This document shows positions 9,110 through 19,806 of a stretch of DNA of 64,000 bases, piece by piece; the first letter of the stretch is position 1, and the number at the start of each line of letters is the position of its first letter. The stretch covers positions 20,319-84,318 of the forward strand of contig NZ_FOTD01000014.1 in NCBI RefSeq assembly GCF_900114465.1, read 5' to 3'. The stretch is from Trichococcus palustris (GTDB lineage: Bacteria > Bacillota > Bacilli > Lactobacillales > Aerococcaceae). Both the position numbers and the translations under genes were made by a program. The notes beneath the pieces were generated by a model. That model was given only the letters and a program-made list of their open reading frames with translations. It searched no databases and was not told the DNA's origin.

Positions 9110-9970
9110 CTATAGTCCCCTCCTTTTCACAACTGTAAAGATGCCATTGATAATTAAGATGAAGATGAATAATACAACAGCAGTGGCAATCAATGCCTCT
9201 CTGTGTTGTCCGGCAGCGTATGCCATTTCCAAGACAATATTGGTTGTCATGGTACGAACCCCCTGCGTAATGCTGGACGGAATGCGCGGTTGATTACCCG
9301 CAATCAAGATAACCGCCATCGTTTCACCGATTGCGCGTCCAATTCCAAGAATAATGGAAGAAAGGATACCTGATTTAGCTGCAGGCACGACTACGCGCAT
9401 GACGGACCGTTCATGGGTAGCACCCAAAGCGACACTACCTTCATAGTAGCTTTTCGGGACGGCATGGATGGATGCTTCAGACATGCCGATAATGGTCGGC
9501 AAGATCATGATGCCCAATAGAATAGATGCTGTCAGGATGTTCATACCCGTTCCGCCTACAAGCTGTCTCATGATAGGAACGATGAGCCTTAACGCGAAGA
9601 AACCATAGACAATGGATGGGATGGCTGCCATCATGTTAATGGCAGGTTTTAAAAATTTATACAGACCCGGCGGGCAGAATTTTGCCATGAATACGGATGT
9701 GAAGACGCCCGTAGGAACCCCCAGGATGATGGCTCCCGCAGTGATGATAAGGGACCCCAAAATCATCGGTAAAATCCCGAATGATGGTGTGCCACTGGAC
9801 GGTGCCCATTTCGTTCCAAACAGGAAATTGCCGATACCATAATCGAGCATGAATGGTATGCCGCCTTCAAAAATGAAATAACAGATTACTATGATGGAAA
9901 TGACCGATACAAGAGCAGATGCGAAGAAAAGCCACTTCATGAAGCTTTCCAAAAAATACTTCTTTTTCAT
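9110..9970 (-). CDS. pstC: Phosphate ABC transporter permease PstC
   Basis: PstC is the partner permease of PstA. It has 286 residues, six predicted membrane segments beginning near residue 12, and the coupling loop YYEGSVALGATHERSVMRV near 175-195. It is separated from pstS by a strong hairpin terminator (10060-10089), which would let the binding protein be made in excess of the permease. Its stop is followed at once by pstA. Confidence 0.96.
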   Translation of the reverse strand: MKKKYFLESFMKWLFFASALVSVISIIVICYFIFEGGIPFMLDYGIGNFLFGTKWAPSSGTPSFGILPMILGSLIITAGAIILGVPTGVFTSVFMAKFCPPGLYKFLKPAINMMAAIPSIVYGFFALRLIVPIMRQLVGGTGMNILTASILLGIMILPTIIGMSEASIHAVPKSYYEGSVALGATHERSVMRVVVPAAKSGILSSIILGIGRAIGETMAVILIAGNQPRIPSSITQGVRTMTTNIVLEMAYAAGQHREALIATAVVLFIFILIINGIFTVVKRRGL

Positions 9971-10059
9971 ATTTTCCCCTTCCTTTTTTTAATCAGAGAC
10001 TGATCGAAGGTCGTTCTTCTTAATTATAATACATTTCAGTATCTTTTATATCATTAATG

Positions 10060-10089
10060 AAAAAAAAAGGCCAGAATATTCTGGCCTTC
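10060..10089 (-). terminator. Attenuating terminator between pstS and pstC
   Basis: On the minus strand, AAGGCCAGAATATTCTGGCC is a perfect palindromic stem followed by nine T. It lies inside the pst operon, so partial read-through probably sets a high ratio of PstS to the membrane subunits. Confidence 0.85.
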
Positions 10090-10122
10090 GATGGAGAGTT
10101 ATTAAAGAATTTTAATAATCAA

Positions 10123-11019
10123 TTATTGAACATCTTCCCACTTAGTTGTTTCACCAGTAAAGATTGCTTTCACTTGCTCCATAGTTAAACCTGCAAGTTT
10201 GTTTGATTTGTTGACAACCACTGCGATTCCATCAACAGCGATTGCATCTGATTTCAATGCAGCCGCTTCTTCCGGCTTCAATTCACGAGAAGACATACCG
10301 ATATCGGCCGTTCCTTCCATAGCGGCAGTCATACCCGCAGAAGAACCGTTTGAAGTGATGTCGATTGTAACGCCAGGATTTAAAGCTTTGTATTGTTCAG
10401 CAAGAACTTCCATTAAAGGTGAAACCGAAGTTGAGCCTACAATGGCGATTTTCCCGCTCATTTTACCGTCGCCTGCATAAGCGGCTCCGTCCAATTTCGC
10501 TTCAACGTAGCCTTTGTCAACGGCAGTTTTTTGCCCTTCAGCGGAATGGATATATGCCACAAAGTCAGCAGCTGCTGCACTCAAGTCGCCTTTCCAAGCG
10601 ATATTGAAATTACGTGCGATCGGGTAAGAACCATCTTGTACCGTTTTGCTTGTTGGCACTACACCATCGACGGCAACAGCGTGAACAGTGTCATTCAATG
10701 AACCCAATGAAACATAGCCGATTGCATTTGCATCTCCAGCAACTGTCGAAAGAACGCCTTCCGTACCGTTTTGGATGATAGCTTCTGAATAAGTGTTATC
10801 CACTGCTGTGCCGTTTGCATCTTTAGTTGCAATACCGGTGATTTCAGTGAAGGCGCCTCTTGTACCGGAACCATCTTCACGGGAAACGACATTGATCGTG
10901 CCTGCTGTAGCTGCTGTCCCGGTTGCGGATGAATCTGTTGTCGAGCCGCTGTCACATGCCACCAATATTGCGCCTACGCCTAAAGATAAAACTAATTTTG
11001 CCAAGTTCTTCATTTTCAT
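10123..11019 (-). CDS. pstS: Phosphate-binding lipoprotein PstS
   Basis: PstS is the extracellular phosphate receptor, anchored as a lipoprotein. The 298 residues start with a signal peptide (MKMKNLAKLVLSLGVGA) and a lipobox LVAC with the acylated Cys at 22. The mature protein is a type II periplasmic-binding fold with the phosphate-contact motifs REDGSGT (near 47) and GSTSVSPLME (near 190), and SNGSSAGM further on. In this protein the order of the two halves looks shifted relative to E. coli PstS, as in other Lactobacillales. The gene is first in the operon and has PHO-box-like repeats upstream. Confidence 0.95.
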   Translation of the reverse strand: MKMKNLAKLVLSLGVGAILVACDSGSTTDSSATGTAATAGTINVVSREDGSGTRGAFTEITGIATKDANGTAVDNTYSEAIIQNGTEGVLSTVAGDANAIGYVSLGSLNDTVHAVAVDGVVPTSKTVQDGSYPIARNFNIAWKGDLSAAAADFVAYIHSAEGQKTAVDKGYVEAKLDGAAYAGDGKMSGKIAIVGSTSVSPLMEVLAEQYKALNPGVTIDITSNGSSAGMTAAMEGTADIGMSSRELKPEEAAALKSDAIAVDGIAVVVNKSNKLAGLTMEQVKAIFTGETTKWEDVQ

Positions 11020-11076
11020 TTGAAAGTACCATCCTTTTTATTTAAATAGTTTTTTATTTCTCTTGTTCATATACCC

Positions 11077-11120
11077 ATTCTATCGTGGCAATGTTAATTT
11101 TCATCACTTTTTTCTGTAAA
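11077..11120 (-). promoter_or_regulatory. pstS promoter with PHO-box-like hexamers
   Basis: On the minus strand the -10 is TAGAAT (11077-11082). Two TT(A/T)ACA-type hexamers lie upstream: TTAACA (11092-11097) and TTTACA (11115-11120), 23 bp apart. The hexamers match the PhoP recognition motif known from Bacillus; operator function is inferred. Confidence 0.6.
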
Positions 11121-11162
11121 TTTTGTGTTGAGATTTCCGCTCTTTCCCCCGGTCATTCTGGG

Positions 11163-11206
11163 CGCAAAAAGGAAAGCGTTCCCTTTAAGGTTTTATCGCG
11201 CTTTCC
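11163..11206 (-). terminator. Terminator of phoP-phoR
   Basis: On the minus strand, arms AGGAAAGCG/CGCTTTCCT are followed by a T run. This ends the phoPR transcript before the pstS promoter. Confidence 0.8.
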
Positions 11207-11228
11207 TATGTTCGACCAAACGATCGAT

Positions 11229-11245
11229 TGTAAATTTTATGTAAA
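11229..11245 (-). promoter_or_regulatory. Distal pair of PHO-box-like hexamers
   Basis: On the minus strand two exact TTTACA hexamers have an 11-bp period (TTTACA-N5-TTTACA). They match the PhoP direct-repeat rule better than the proximal boxes, but sit about 150 bp upstream of the pstS -10, between phoR and its terminator. Confidence 0.5.
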
Positions 11246-11316
11246 CCCATGCTTTTGAAAGGGGGATTTGCCATCTAAAACGCGCGATCTACTGCCTATT
11301 TTTCCGTAACAGCAAC

Positions 11317-13104
11317 TTACATTTCTTTTTTGTACGGCAGCCTGACCGTGAAGGTGCTGCCGATCCCCAATTTGCTCTCGACAGCGATGGAGCCGTTCAA
11401 ACTTTTAACCAAGTAACGGACAATCGACAACCCCAAGCCGGTCCCTCCGGAATTGCGGCTGCGTGCTTTATCCACTCTGTAGAATCTCTCGAAAATTCTT
11501 GAGAGATCCTCTTCTGGAATACCGATGCCTGAATCCTTGACTTTAATGATGACCTCATCCTGCGTCTGCTCCAAAAGAACGTCCACACTGCCATCCTGAT
11601 CGGTGTAATTTACGGCATTATAGATCAGGTTGGATAAGATTTGTTCAAATCGACTTTTGTCCCCGTTAAAAATGACTTCTTTTTCAGCAGACAATTGCAG
11701 CTTGATTCTTTTCTCGCTTGCCGCCTGTTGCACCACCTGGAAACACGATTCAGCTATCTGGTTGATATTGATCCTTTCGATATGCATCGGCACTTGTTTT
11801 TGCTCGATCCGAGAAAGTTCCAGAATATCATTGACAAGTACATCCAAGCGGTTTGCCTCTTTGAAAATGATTTCCAAGAATTGTTTTAAAATGAGCGGAT
11901 TATCCATCGCCCCATCCAATAAGGTTTCAGCGAAACCTTTCAAAGCCGTGACAGGCGTCCGCAATTCGTGCGAGGCATTCGTCACGAAATCCGAGCGCAC
12001 TTTCTCCAGCCTTCTGATTTCGGTAATATCATAGAGGAGCACAATCGATTTGTTGCCTTTTTCGCCCATTTTACCCGGAATCGAAACGGTGTTCACATCC
12101 AAAATCCTTTCCTGTGGATAATACAGATAGATTTCATCATTCAAGTGTTTTTTCAGCCCATAGGTTTGATCGATCAATTGCACCAGCCCATAGCTCTTGA
12201 ATAATTCCAAATAGGAATGGCCGATCAAATCTCCTTCCATACCCAAAATGGTTTGCACGGCTGGATTCAACATTTGAATCCGGCGTTCCTCATCAAGCAG
12301 GACAACCCCGATAACCAATTTATCCATCAATAGGCTCAGCCTTTCATTCGATTCATAGATGGTTTGGGTTTTCGCCTGCAAGCTGTCGGAAAGAGAATTG
12401 ACCGCTTCGCCCAACTCCGATATTTCCGGATAATCGAAACCGTGGTATCTTTCTTCATAATTTTCTTCCGTCAATTGTTCCACAAGCGCAGAAATATTTT
12501 TTAACGGTCTTGATAGTTTATTGGTTAGATAAAGGGCGATGAAACTCGCCAAAACGATGGCAAAAAACGAAGATACGAAAATGGATTTCAGGATATCCGA
12601 TCGCAAGGCATCCAATTCGGCAATGTTATGCGTCAATCGGAAGATGCCGATGAATTTCCCCTCCGCATTGCTCAATGGTATCGCTACACGATAGACATTG
12701 TTTCCCTTTCTGTCTTTCGTCAGACCGCTCCTGCCGATCTCATTCCCGCTCAAGACAGCCTTTACCTCTTTTACATCTTGCTGATTTTCGGCGGAATCAT
12801 TGCCCGGACTGGAAGAATAAACGAGCTTTCCTTTCTCGTTTAAAAAAGCTATCTGGTCGTTCTTGCCCAGTAATTTCTGGATCTTTTCGGTCCCGTTGAC
12901 TGCCGTCATGACCGTATCGGAATCCTGGATGACCACTTCGTTCACAAGCACCGCAATGTCCTTCGCACGGTTGTCGATTGCATTGGTAAGCACATCCGTC
13001 GTGGCCGTATCCACCAAATAGCTTGTATAAAAAACTACCCCTGTCCCCAGGAGTAGAAACAGGCCGATGAAAAGGGCTAAAAATTGATTTGTAAATTTCC
13101 GCAT
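11317..13104 (-). CDS. phoR: Phosphate-regulon sensor histidine kinase PhoR
   Basis: PhoR is a membrane sensor kinase that phosphorylates PhoP when phosphate is scarce. In order, the 595 residues hold TM1 (about 8-30), an extracytoplasmic sensor domain (30-172), TM2 (173-195), HAMP (to about 250), a PAS domain (250-350), HisKA with SHELRTP near 380, and HATPase_c with GGTGLGLSIV near 560. The ATG overlaps the phoP stop in TAATG. The extracytoplasmic domain makes it a long, Bacillus-type PhoR rather than a short Streptococcus-type kinase. Confidence 0.93.
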   Translation of the reverse strand: MRKFTNQFLALFIGLFLLLGTGVVFYTSYLVDTATTDVLTNAIDNRAKDIAVLVNEVVIQDSDTVMTAVNGTEKIQKLLGKNDQIAFLNEKGKLVYSSSPGNDSAENQQDVKEVKAVLSGNEIGRSGLTKDRKGNNVYRVAIPLSNAEGKFIGIFRLTHNIAELDALRSDILKSIFVSSFFAIVLASFIALYLTNKLSRPLKNISALVEQLTEENYEERYHGFDYPEISELGEAVNSLSDSLQAKTQTIYESNERLSLLMDKLVIGVVLLDEERRIQMLNPAVQTILGMEGDLIGHSYLELFKSYGLVQLIDQTYGLKKHLNDEIYLYYPQERILDVNTVSIPGKMGEKGNKSIVLLYDITEIRRLEKVRSDFVTNASHELRTPVTALKGFAETLLDGAMDNPLILKQFLEIIFKEANRLDVLVNDILELSRIEQKQVPMHIERININQIAESCFQVVQQAASEKRIKLQLSAEKEVIFNGDKSRFEQILSNLIYNAVNYTDQDGSVDVLLEQTQDEVIIKVKDSGIGIPEEDLSRIFERFYRVDKARSRNSGGTGLGLSIVRYLVKSLNGSIAVESKLGIGSTFTVRLPYKKEM

Positions 13105-13838
13105 TATTTCGGTACCTCGAATTTATAGCCAAAACCTCTTACGGTCTTGATGTATACAGGGTTCTTTGTGTCATCCTCGATTTTTTCACGGAGATGGCTG
13201 ATATGGACATCCACAATCCTCGTCTCGCCCGCATAGTCAAAATTCCAGATGGCATTCAAAAGCTGTTCGCGGCTCAAGATGCGGTTCACACGTTTCGTCA
13301 TGTACAGCAGCAATTCAAATTCCTTCGGCGTAATCTCGATGGATTCGCCGCGCAGCCGCACTTCGTACAGTGCGGGAATAATCGTGATATCGCCCACTTC
13401 AATCGTTTCTTCTGAGCCGTTTTCCACCGTTTCCGGTTGCTTTGCCGGCGCCGTTTCTTCGACTGCAGCACTCTGTTTGGTGCGCCTCAGGATCGCCTTC
13501 ATTCTGGCCAAGACTTCACGGGGGCTGAATGGTTTGGTCATATAATCGTCCGCGCCTAATTCCAGACCGATGACTTTTTCAAACTCGTCATCCTTTGCCG
13601 TCAAAATCATGATCGGCGTCTCTATCTTTTCTTGTCTCAGTCGTTTGCACACATCGATGCCGTCCATCGATGGCAACATTAAATCCAGAATAATAAAATC
13701 AAATGGATTCGAAATGGCAAGTTCATAGCCTTCCAGACCGTCACTGGCTGTATAAACTTCATAGCCGTCCTTTTCCAAATTAAAAGCCAGTAACGTCAAA
13801 ATAGATGGCTCATCATCCACAAGCAAAACCTTTTTCAT
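13104..13838 (-). CDS. phoP: Phosphate-regulon response regulator PhoP
   Basis: PhoP is an OmpR-family transcription factor controlling pst. The 244 residues have a receiver domain with phospho-acceptor Asp near 53 (IILDLMLPSMDG) and Lys near 105 (MTKPFSPRE). A C-terminal winged helix follows (ITPKEFELLLYM; VDVHISHLREKIE). The linker between the domains (about 122-150) is unusually long and rich in Ala, Glu and Pro. It is the promoter-proximal gene, translationally coupled to phoR. Confidence 0.93.
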   Translation of the reverse strand: MKKVLLVDDEPSILTLLAFNLEKDGYEVYTASDGLEGYELAISNPFDFIILDLMLPSMDGIDVCKRLRQEKIETPIMILTAKDDEFEKVIGLELGADDYMTKPFSPREVLARMKAILRRTKQSAAVEETAPAKQPETVENGSEETIEVGDITIIPALYEVRLRGESIEITPKEFELLLYMTKRVNRILSREQLLNAIWNFDYAGETRIVDVHISHLREKIEDDTKNPVYIKTVRGFGYKFEVPK

Positions 13839-14156
13839 TTTTCCTCCTCCACCCAGTTGGGCGTACTGTCAAATTTCATTTTTGAAATACTTTCAATTTC
13901 TTTGCTCATTCACCTCTACATGATACCAGAAAGGAAATGATTTTTGACACATCTTCTTTTTTAGCATACTAGAAATCCCCCAAAACGGCAATTCTGATTC
14001 TCTCATAACATGCACTCCCTTACCCGGAAAAAAGCCCTGATCAAGCGTCCCATCAGCCTTATCGCCTGCCCAAAAGCAAAAAAAGATTCAAACGCACCGG
14101 ATAGGCTTGTCTGAATCTTTTGGCTGTTCTGTTCATTTCATTCGCATATCTAAAAT
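13839..14156. other. Intergenic region before phoP
   Basis: It holds the phoP ribosome-binding site (GGAGGAGG) and a possible extended -10 promoter (TGGTATCAT on the minus strand) near 13920. At the other end is the ftsX terminator. No gene is visible. Confidence 0.5.
14078..14122 (-). terminator. Terminator of ftsE-ftsX
   Basis: On the minus strand, arms AAAAGATTCA/TTGAATCTTTT surround a 20-nt loop and are followed by a T run, just beyond the ftsX stop. Confidence 0.8.
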
Positions 14157-15044
14157 TTACACTTTCAGGAAACGACGCATCGAGAATACGGAACCGAATG
14201 AACCGATGACAATCCCAATACCCATCATCAATAAGGTGATGTAAATCAAGAATGGATTCGGATTCAAAAGGCCGAAGTTTGTCCCTGCCAAGTAAGCACC
14301 ACTCACATCAAAAATGAAGTTGTACAGAAATACTAAGAAGACGGTAGGAATGACTGCGCCGATAAAGCCTATCAAAGCTCCTTCAATAAGGAACGGCCCC
14401 CGGATATAGGCATTTTTTGCACCAACCAGCCGCATGATTTCAATCTCGGTACTGCGGGAAAAGATGGTGATGCGGATTGTATTGGAAATCAGGAATACAG
14501 CCACCAATAACAAGCCGAGGATGATCACCAAACCGATGGTACGGATTGTTGCGATTGTTGCGAATAATTTATCTGCGGTTGCGCCGCCATATTCAACTTT
14601 CGCAACATATTCCAGTTGCGAGGCTGCTTCCGCCACCGCTTTTGTACTTTCGGGCTTATTCGTATTCAGTACGAACGCATCATAAAGTGGGTTTGCATCG
14701 CCGCCGAACAGGTTGAACTCGTCCCCGTAGCTGCCGACAATCTTGTTTAATTCTTCATCCCGGCTGGAGAAAGTGATGGATTCCACATCAGGAATCGCCG
14801 CCAACGCCGCTTTCAACGCATCTTGATTTGTCTGATCCGTGCCCAAGTCGATGTACACTTTTACGCTCACATCATTTTCAATATCGGATGCCAGCTTATT
14901 TACGTTTAAGAGTATACCGGTAAAAGAGCCTACCAATAGCAGCGTCAAAGCAACCGCACTGACGGAGGCTATGGACATCCAGCCATTACGGACCAGGCTC
15001 TTCAGAGCATCCCTTAAGTGTCTTCCAAATGTTCTAAATTTCAT
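14157..15044 (-). CDS. ftsX: Cell-division permease-like protein FtsX
   Basis: FtsX with FtsE forms an ABC-like complex that activates peptidoglycan hydrolases at the membrane. The 295 residues show TM1 near 22-45, a large extracellular loop (about 50-165) and three C-terminal membrane segments, the usual FtsX topology. I chose the ATG at 15042-15044 (MKFRTFGRH). It lies 9 nt after AAGGAG, whereas an ATG two codons upstream is too close. The start overlaps the end of ftsE, so the pair is coupled. Confidence 0.94.
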   Translation of the reverse strand: MKFRTFGRHLRDALKSLVRNGWMSIASVSAVALTLLLVGSFTGILLNVNKLASDIENDVSVKVYIDLGTDQTNQDALKAALAAIPDVESITFSSRDEELNKIVGSYGDEFNLFGGDANPLYDAFVLNTNKPESTKAVAEAASQLEYVAKVEYGGATADKLFATIATIRTIGLVIILGLLLVAVFLISNTIRITIFSRSTEIEIMRLVGAKNAYIRGPFLIEGALIGFIGAVIPTVFLVFLYNFIFDVSGAYLAGTNFGLLNPNPFLIYITLLMMGIGIVIGSFGSVFSMRRFLKV

Positions 15045-15720
15045 ATCCATATTCTCCTTCTTGTTGATCTCGGATAATACGGCCATTTTCGATTGCCAAT
15101 ACACGGTGTTTGATGTCATTCACGATTGTGCTGTTGTGTGTCGCCATCAAAACAGTTGTGCCTTGGTTGTTTATCTCTTCGAGGATGTGCATGATTTCCA
15201 TGGATGTGTCCGGATCCAGGTTACCGGTCGGTTCATCCGCAATCAGAACACCCGGCATATTCGCAATAGCGCGCGCAATCGCGATACGCTGTTGTTCACC
15301 ACCTGACAATTCATTAGGGAACATCCGTACTTTATGTTTCAAGCCAACTAAATCAAGTACTTCCAACACGCGTTTTTGGATCACTTTTGGACTTTTTTCG
15401 ACAACTTCCATCGCATACGCGATGTTTTCATATACGGTTAATCTTGGTAAAAGTTTGAAATCTTGGAAGACTACCCCTACAAAACGTCGTAACAAGGGTA
15501 CGTCTTTTTCTTTCATCGTCGTTAAGTTATATTTCCCCACTTGGACTGTTCCTGAAGTCGGCTTTACTTCACGATACATCATTTTGATGAAGGTGGATTT
15601 CCCTGCCCCACTGGGTCCAACTATATATACGAATTCGCCTTGATCTATCTTCACGCTCAGATTATTGACCGCCGTAATGCCATTGCTATATTTCTTGGAG
15701 ACATTCAGCATTTCAATCAT
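15034..15720 (-). CDS. ftsE: Cell-division ATP-binding protein FtsE
   Basis: FtsE is the cytoplasmic ATPase partner of FtsX. The 228 residues include Walker A GPSGAGKST (near 36), LSGGEQQR, Walker B VLIADEPTGNLDP and the switch His (ATHNSTI). It is preceded by its own promoter and overlaps ftsX by 11 bp. It follows prfB on the same strand; secA-prfB-ftsEX is a common Gram-positive order. Confidence 0.96.
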   Translation of the reverse strand: MIEMLNVSKKYSNGITAVNNLSVKIDQGEFVYIVGPSGAGKSTFIKMMYREVKPTSGTVQVGKYNLTTMKEKDVPLLRRFVGVVFQDFKLLPRLTVYENIAYAMEVVEKSPKVIQKRVLEVLDLVGLKHKVRMFPNELSGGEQQRIAIARAIANMPGVLIADEPTGNLDPDTSMEIMHILEEINNQGTTVLMATHNSTIVNDIKHRVLAIENGRIIRDQQEGEYGYEI

Positions 15721-15796
15721 TTTATCACCTGTCTTTTCTTTTTTTTCCCATGCAATTTCCCGGTATCATTTGCCGGGCGCACAGGAATGCTTCCCT

Positions 15797-15824
15797 ATTA
15801 TAGCACGCAAAGAAATAATGTCTG
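15797..15824 (-). promoter_or_regulatory. ftsE promoter
   Basis: On the minus strand, CAGACA (15819-15824) and a consensus TATAAT (15797-15802) are 16 bp apart, about 75 bp before the ftsE ATG. Confidence 0.65.
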
Positions 15825-15980
15825 TTTTAGTTTCTTTACAAATCTATTTCAAAAAGCATGGTTTCTGTTACGAGAAGCTGAGAAAAAAGCTTGTTGATGA
15901 GGAGATTGGCCATGAAACTTGCACTTCCAAAAATATTGCAGCTGGCATTCCGCTGGACTTTTGCAAACGATCCGGATCCC

Positions 15981-17097
15981 TTAAGCTTCTTCCTGATCCA
16001 TTGTTTTTTTCAGATAAGCATCGATGAAGGCATCCAAATCGCCATCCATCACCGCTTGCACATTGCCTGTTTCATAACCGCTTCTATGATCTTTCACCAT
16101 CGAATAGGGATGGAAGACGTAGGAACGGATTTGGGAACCCCAACCGATTTCTTTTTGCTCCCCGCGGATAGCCGCCAATTCCTTTTCGCGTTCTTCTTCC
16201 TGGCGTTGGAATAGCTTAGCTTTCAACATCCCCATCGCTGTATCCCTGTTTTGGAATTGGGAACGTTGTGCTTGGCTGGCTACGACAATCCCTGTCGGAA
16301 TATGGGTGATCCGAATTGCTGAAGAAGTTTTGTTGATATGCTGTCCGCCGGCACCGCTTGCGCGATAAGTATCCACCCGCAGATCATCCGGATTCACTTC
16401 TATTTCGGCATCATCGGCCGCTATTTCAGGCATGACATCGACTGAACAGAAGGAGGTGTGCCTTCTTCCGGCTGAATCGAACGGTGAAATACGGACAAGA
16501 CGGTGCACGCCACGTTCAGAACGCAAATAGCCGTATGCATTCAAGCCCTTAATCAAAATCGTGACACTCTTGATCCCGGCTTCATCGCCGCTTTGGTAAT
16601 CCAATGTTTCGACGTCAAAGCCTTTTTTGTCGGCCCACCGTGTATACATCCGGAATAACATACTGCCCCAGTCCTGGGATTCCGTACCGCCTGCCCCTGG
16701 ATGGATTTCCAAGATGGCATTTGATTTATCATGCGGTCCGTTCAATAACATCGTCAATTCATATTTTTCCAGCGCTTCCGTGAATTCCGCTGTTTTTTCA
16801 GCCAATTCGTCCACGTATTCTGGGTCGTCATCCTCTTTGACCATTTCATACATCACTTCTAGGTCTTCGTATTTTGCTTCCAACTCTTTGAAAGTATGGT
16901 AAACGGCTTTTAATTGGTTGGCTTGGTTGATGATTTCTTGAGCCGCTTCTGTATTACTCCAGAATTCGGGGTCCAGCATACGGTCATCAAATTCTGCGAT
17001 GTCTGTTTCTAGGCCATCTAAGTCAAAGAGACCTCCTGAAGCTAGCTATTTTTGTTTGCGATTCTTCCAATAATGATTTTACTTCACTTAATTCCAT
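15981..17097 (-). CDS. prfB: Peptide chain release factor 2, with programmed +1 frameshift
   Basis: RF2 recognises UAA and UGA stop codons and triggers peptide release. Translation starts at ATG 17095-17097 and reads 24 codons ([10 protein letters not shown]...SFRRSL) to an in-frame TGA at 17023-17025. A +1 shift at CTT-TGA-C then leads into [12 protein letters not shown] and on to the long frame, giving 371 residues. The stimulatory AGGAGG lies at 17032-17037. The GGQ motif ([10 protein letters not shown]) is present, as is the anticodon-like region. This is the classical RF2 autoregulation: low RF2 favours the shift. It lies downstream of secA. Confidence 0.97.
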
Positions 17098-17232
17098 GTA
17101 TGTTCCTCCTGATGATTACCAGAATGAAAGATGGGCCAGGATAAAAACAAGATTCTGTTTTAATCCTAACCCTCCATCAACTGGTCTATGTTTTTATTAA
17201 TGACATTTGCGCTGTTCTACATTGCGGAAATG

Positions 17233-19806
17233 CTATTTTTTATCTTCCGCATCTGCTTCTTTTGCTTTTGCAGCTTTCTTAACCGGTTTTACGGCTTGTG
17301 CTTGGCGTTGTTTCTGCATTTCCATCATTTGACGCATTTTTAAAGAGGCAATTTGTGCCCTTCTTGCTTGTTCCAGCAGCTCTGCTTGAGAGGCCTCTGT
17401 TTCACGGGTAGGACGGATATTCGATCCTTGGCCCACTGATTCGCGTTGCAGGTTTTGGCGGATTTCCGATTTCATGACAATGCGCGTTACCTCATAATCG
17501 ATTGTCGCGATCATTTCTTGGAAACGATCGTAGCCTTCCGTTTGATATTCGGTCAACGGATTGTTCTGTGCATAAGAGCGCAAGCCGATCCCTTGACGGA
17601 GTTCATCCATGTTATCGATGTGGTCCGTCCATTTGCTGTCGACGACGCGTAGGATGACTACTTTCTCAAATTCCAGCATTTGCTCCGGATTCAATTGGGA
17701 CTCTTTCGTTTGGTATACCGCGATGGCGCGTTCATTCAGGTACTCTTCGATCTCATGGGCCGATTTATCTTCCAAGTCAGCCAATGCGATGCTATCCGGA
17801 TGCACGAGTGCAGCCCCGGCAAAGTCGCGGATGCCTTGAAGGTTCCAGTTCGCCTTTTCCCCAAGCGTATGTGTTTCCACTACACGGGCAATGCTGCGTT
17901 TGATCATTGCTGTCGTGACATATTTCAATGATTTGGTTTCATTGATGATATCCAGACGTTGGCCGTAGATGATTTCACGTTGTTCACGCATAACCTCATC
18001 GTACTCCAATACGTTTTTACGTGTATCGTAGTTGTTTCCTTCTACACGTTTTTGTGCGGATTCCACTTGTTTTGAAAGCATTTTGCTTTGGATGACCACA
18101 TCTTCTGCTTCATCATCCAAATTCAGCCTGCTCCAAACCTGTTGAATGCGTTCTGAACCGAATCTTCTCATCAAATCGTCTTCAAGCGACAGATAGAATT
18201 GCGTTTCCCCTGGATCTCCTTGACGACCGGCACGTCCCCGCAACTGATTGTCGATACGGCGGGATTCGTGACGCTCTGTACCGATGACACATAATCCGCC
18301 TACTTCTTTTACGCCTTTGCCGAGCTTGATATCTGTCCCACGACCGGCCATGTTGGTTGCGATCGTAACCGCACCCGGTTGTCCAGCGCCGATGATGATT
18401 TCAGCTTCCTTGAAGTGGTTTTTCGCATTCAATACTTGATGCGGAATATTTTCTTGATGCAATAATTGCGACAACAGTTCCGATGTTTCTACGGCTACTG
18501 TACCGACAAGGATCGGTTGTCCTTTTTCATGGCGGACTTTGATGTCTTGCACAACCGCTTTGAATTTGCTCTTCAACGATGGATACAACAAATCCGGATA
18601 ATCGTTACGCACGATTGGTCTGTTCGTCGGAATCTGAATGACATTCATGTTATAGATTTCCCTGAATTCTTCCTCTTCCGTTTTGGCAGTACCCGTCATC
18701 CCGGATAATTTTGCATACATCCGGAAATAGTTTTGGAAGGTGATGGTTGCCATTGTTTTCGATTCATTTTCGATTTCGACGTTCTCTTTTGCTTCGATGG
18801 CTTGGTGCAGACCGTCAGAGTAACGGCGGCCTTCCATGATTCTACCCGTGAATTGATCGACGATTTTAACTTTACCGTCATCCACAACATAGTCGATGTC
18901 CAATAACATGATGTAGTTTGCACGCAAAGCTTGATCCACATGATGCACCAAGCGTGTGTTGTCGACATCATAAAGATTCTCCAAATGGAAAGTCTTTTCT
19001 GCTTTCTCGATCCCCTCATCCGTCAGTGAAATGGATTTGGATGTCAAATCGATCGTGTAGTCTTCTTCCTCTTTCAAGCTCTTGACGAAGAAGTCGGCAC
19101 GGTTATAGAGCGCGGTCGATTTTTCGGCTTGCCCGGAGATGATCAGCGGTGTACGGGCTTCATCGACCAAAATGGAATCCACTTCATCGACAACAGCAAA
19201 ATTCAATGGGCGCTGCGCCATTTGATTTTTGTATACAACCATGTTGTCGCGTAAATAGTCAAAACCTAGCTCGTTGTTCGTGCTGTAGGTGATGTCACAA
19301 GTATAGGCATCACGTTTTTCTTCAGATGTTTTTCCATTCAGGTTCAGTCCGACGGTCAATCCTAGGAAACGGTATAATTCACCCATCTCAACTGCATCAC
19401 GGCTTGCCAAGTATTCATTGACGGTGACAACGTGTACGCCCTCGCCAGAGAGTGCATTCAAATAAACCGGCATGGTCGCCGTAAGGGTTTTACCTTCCCC
19501 TGTTTTCATTTCGGCAATATTCCCTTTATGCAGCGTGATACCGCCCATGATCTGCACTTTATACGGATATAATCCCAATACGCGTTTGGCCCCTTCGCGG
19601 ACTACCGCAAAAGCTTCTGGCAATAGGTCATCCAAGGATTCGCCTTTTTGGTAGCGTTCCTTCAGAGCGTTTGTTAAATCACGTAATTCTTCGTCATCCA
19701 AAGCTTCCATACGATCTGCGTAGGAGATGACTTTATCTGCAGTCTTTTCTAAAGATCGCAATTCTTTTTTATCATTCTCGATGAGTTTCTTTAAAAAGTT
19801 GGCCAT
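17233..19806 (-). CDS. secA: Preprotein translocase ATPase SecA
   Basis: SecA drives preproteins through SecYEG using ATP. The 857 residues show the DEAD motor: Walker A MKTGEGKT near 100, DEVD near 208, and [13 protein letters not shown] near 490. The scaffold/wing region follows, then a basic C-terminal tail of [20 protein letters not shown]. The usual C-terminal zinc-binding motif (CxCxSGxxxxxCH/C) is absent; the tail ends in a Lys/Ala-rich stretch. It lies upstream of prfB. A 558-bp gap separates it from hpf. Confidence 0.97.
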   Translation of the reverse strand: MANFLKKLIENDKKELRSLEKTADKVISYADRMEALDDEELRDLTNALKERYQKGESLDDLLPEAFAVVREGAKRVLGLYPYKVQIMGGITLHKGNIAEMKTGEGKTLTATMPVYLNALSGEGVHVVTVNEYLASRDAVEMGELYRFLGLTVGLNLNGKTSEEKRDAYTCDITYSTNNELGFDYLRDNMVVYKNQMAQRPLNFAVVDEVDSILVDEARTPLIISGQAEKSTALYNRADFFVKSLKEEEDYTIDLTSKSISLTDEGIEKAEKTFHLENLYDVDNTRLVHHVDQALRANYIMLLDIDYVVDDGKVKIVDQFTGRIMEGRRYSDGLHQAIEAKENVEIENESKTMATITFQNYFRMYAKLSGMTGTAKTEEEEFREIYNMNVIQIPTNRPIVRNDYPDLLYPSLKSKFKAVVQDIKVRHEKGQPILVGTVAVETSELLSQLLHQENIPHQVLNAKNHFKEAEIIIGAGQPGAVTIATNMAGRGTDIKLGKGVKEVGGLCVIGTERHESRRIDNQLRGRAGRQGDPGETQFYLSLEDDLMRRFGSERIQQVWSRLNLDDEAEDVVIQSKMLSKQVESAQKRVEGNNYDTRKNVLEYDEVMREQREIIYGQRLDIINETKSLKYVTTAMIKRSIARVVETHTLGEKANWNLQGIRDFAGAALVHPDSIALADLEDKSAHEIEEYLNERAIAVYQTKESQLNPEQMLEFEKVVILRVVDSKWTDHIDNMDELRQGIGLRSYAQNNPLTEYQTEGYDRFQEMIATIDYEVTRIVMKSEIRQNLQRESVGQGSNIRPTRETEASQAELLEQARRAQIASLKMRQMMEMQKQRQAQAVKPVKKAAKAKEADAEDKK

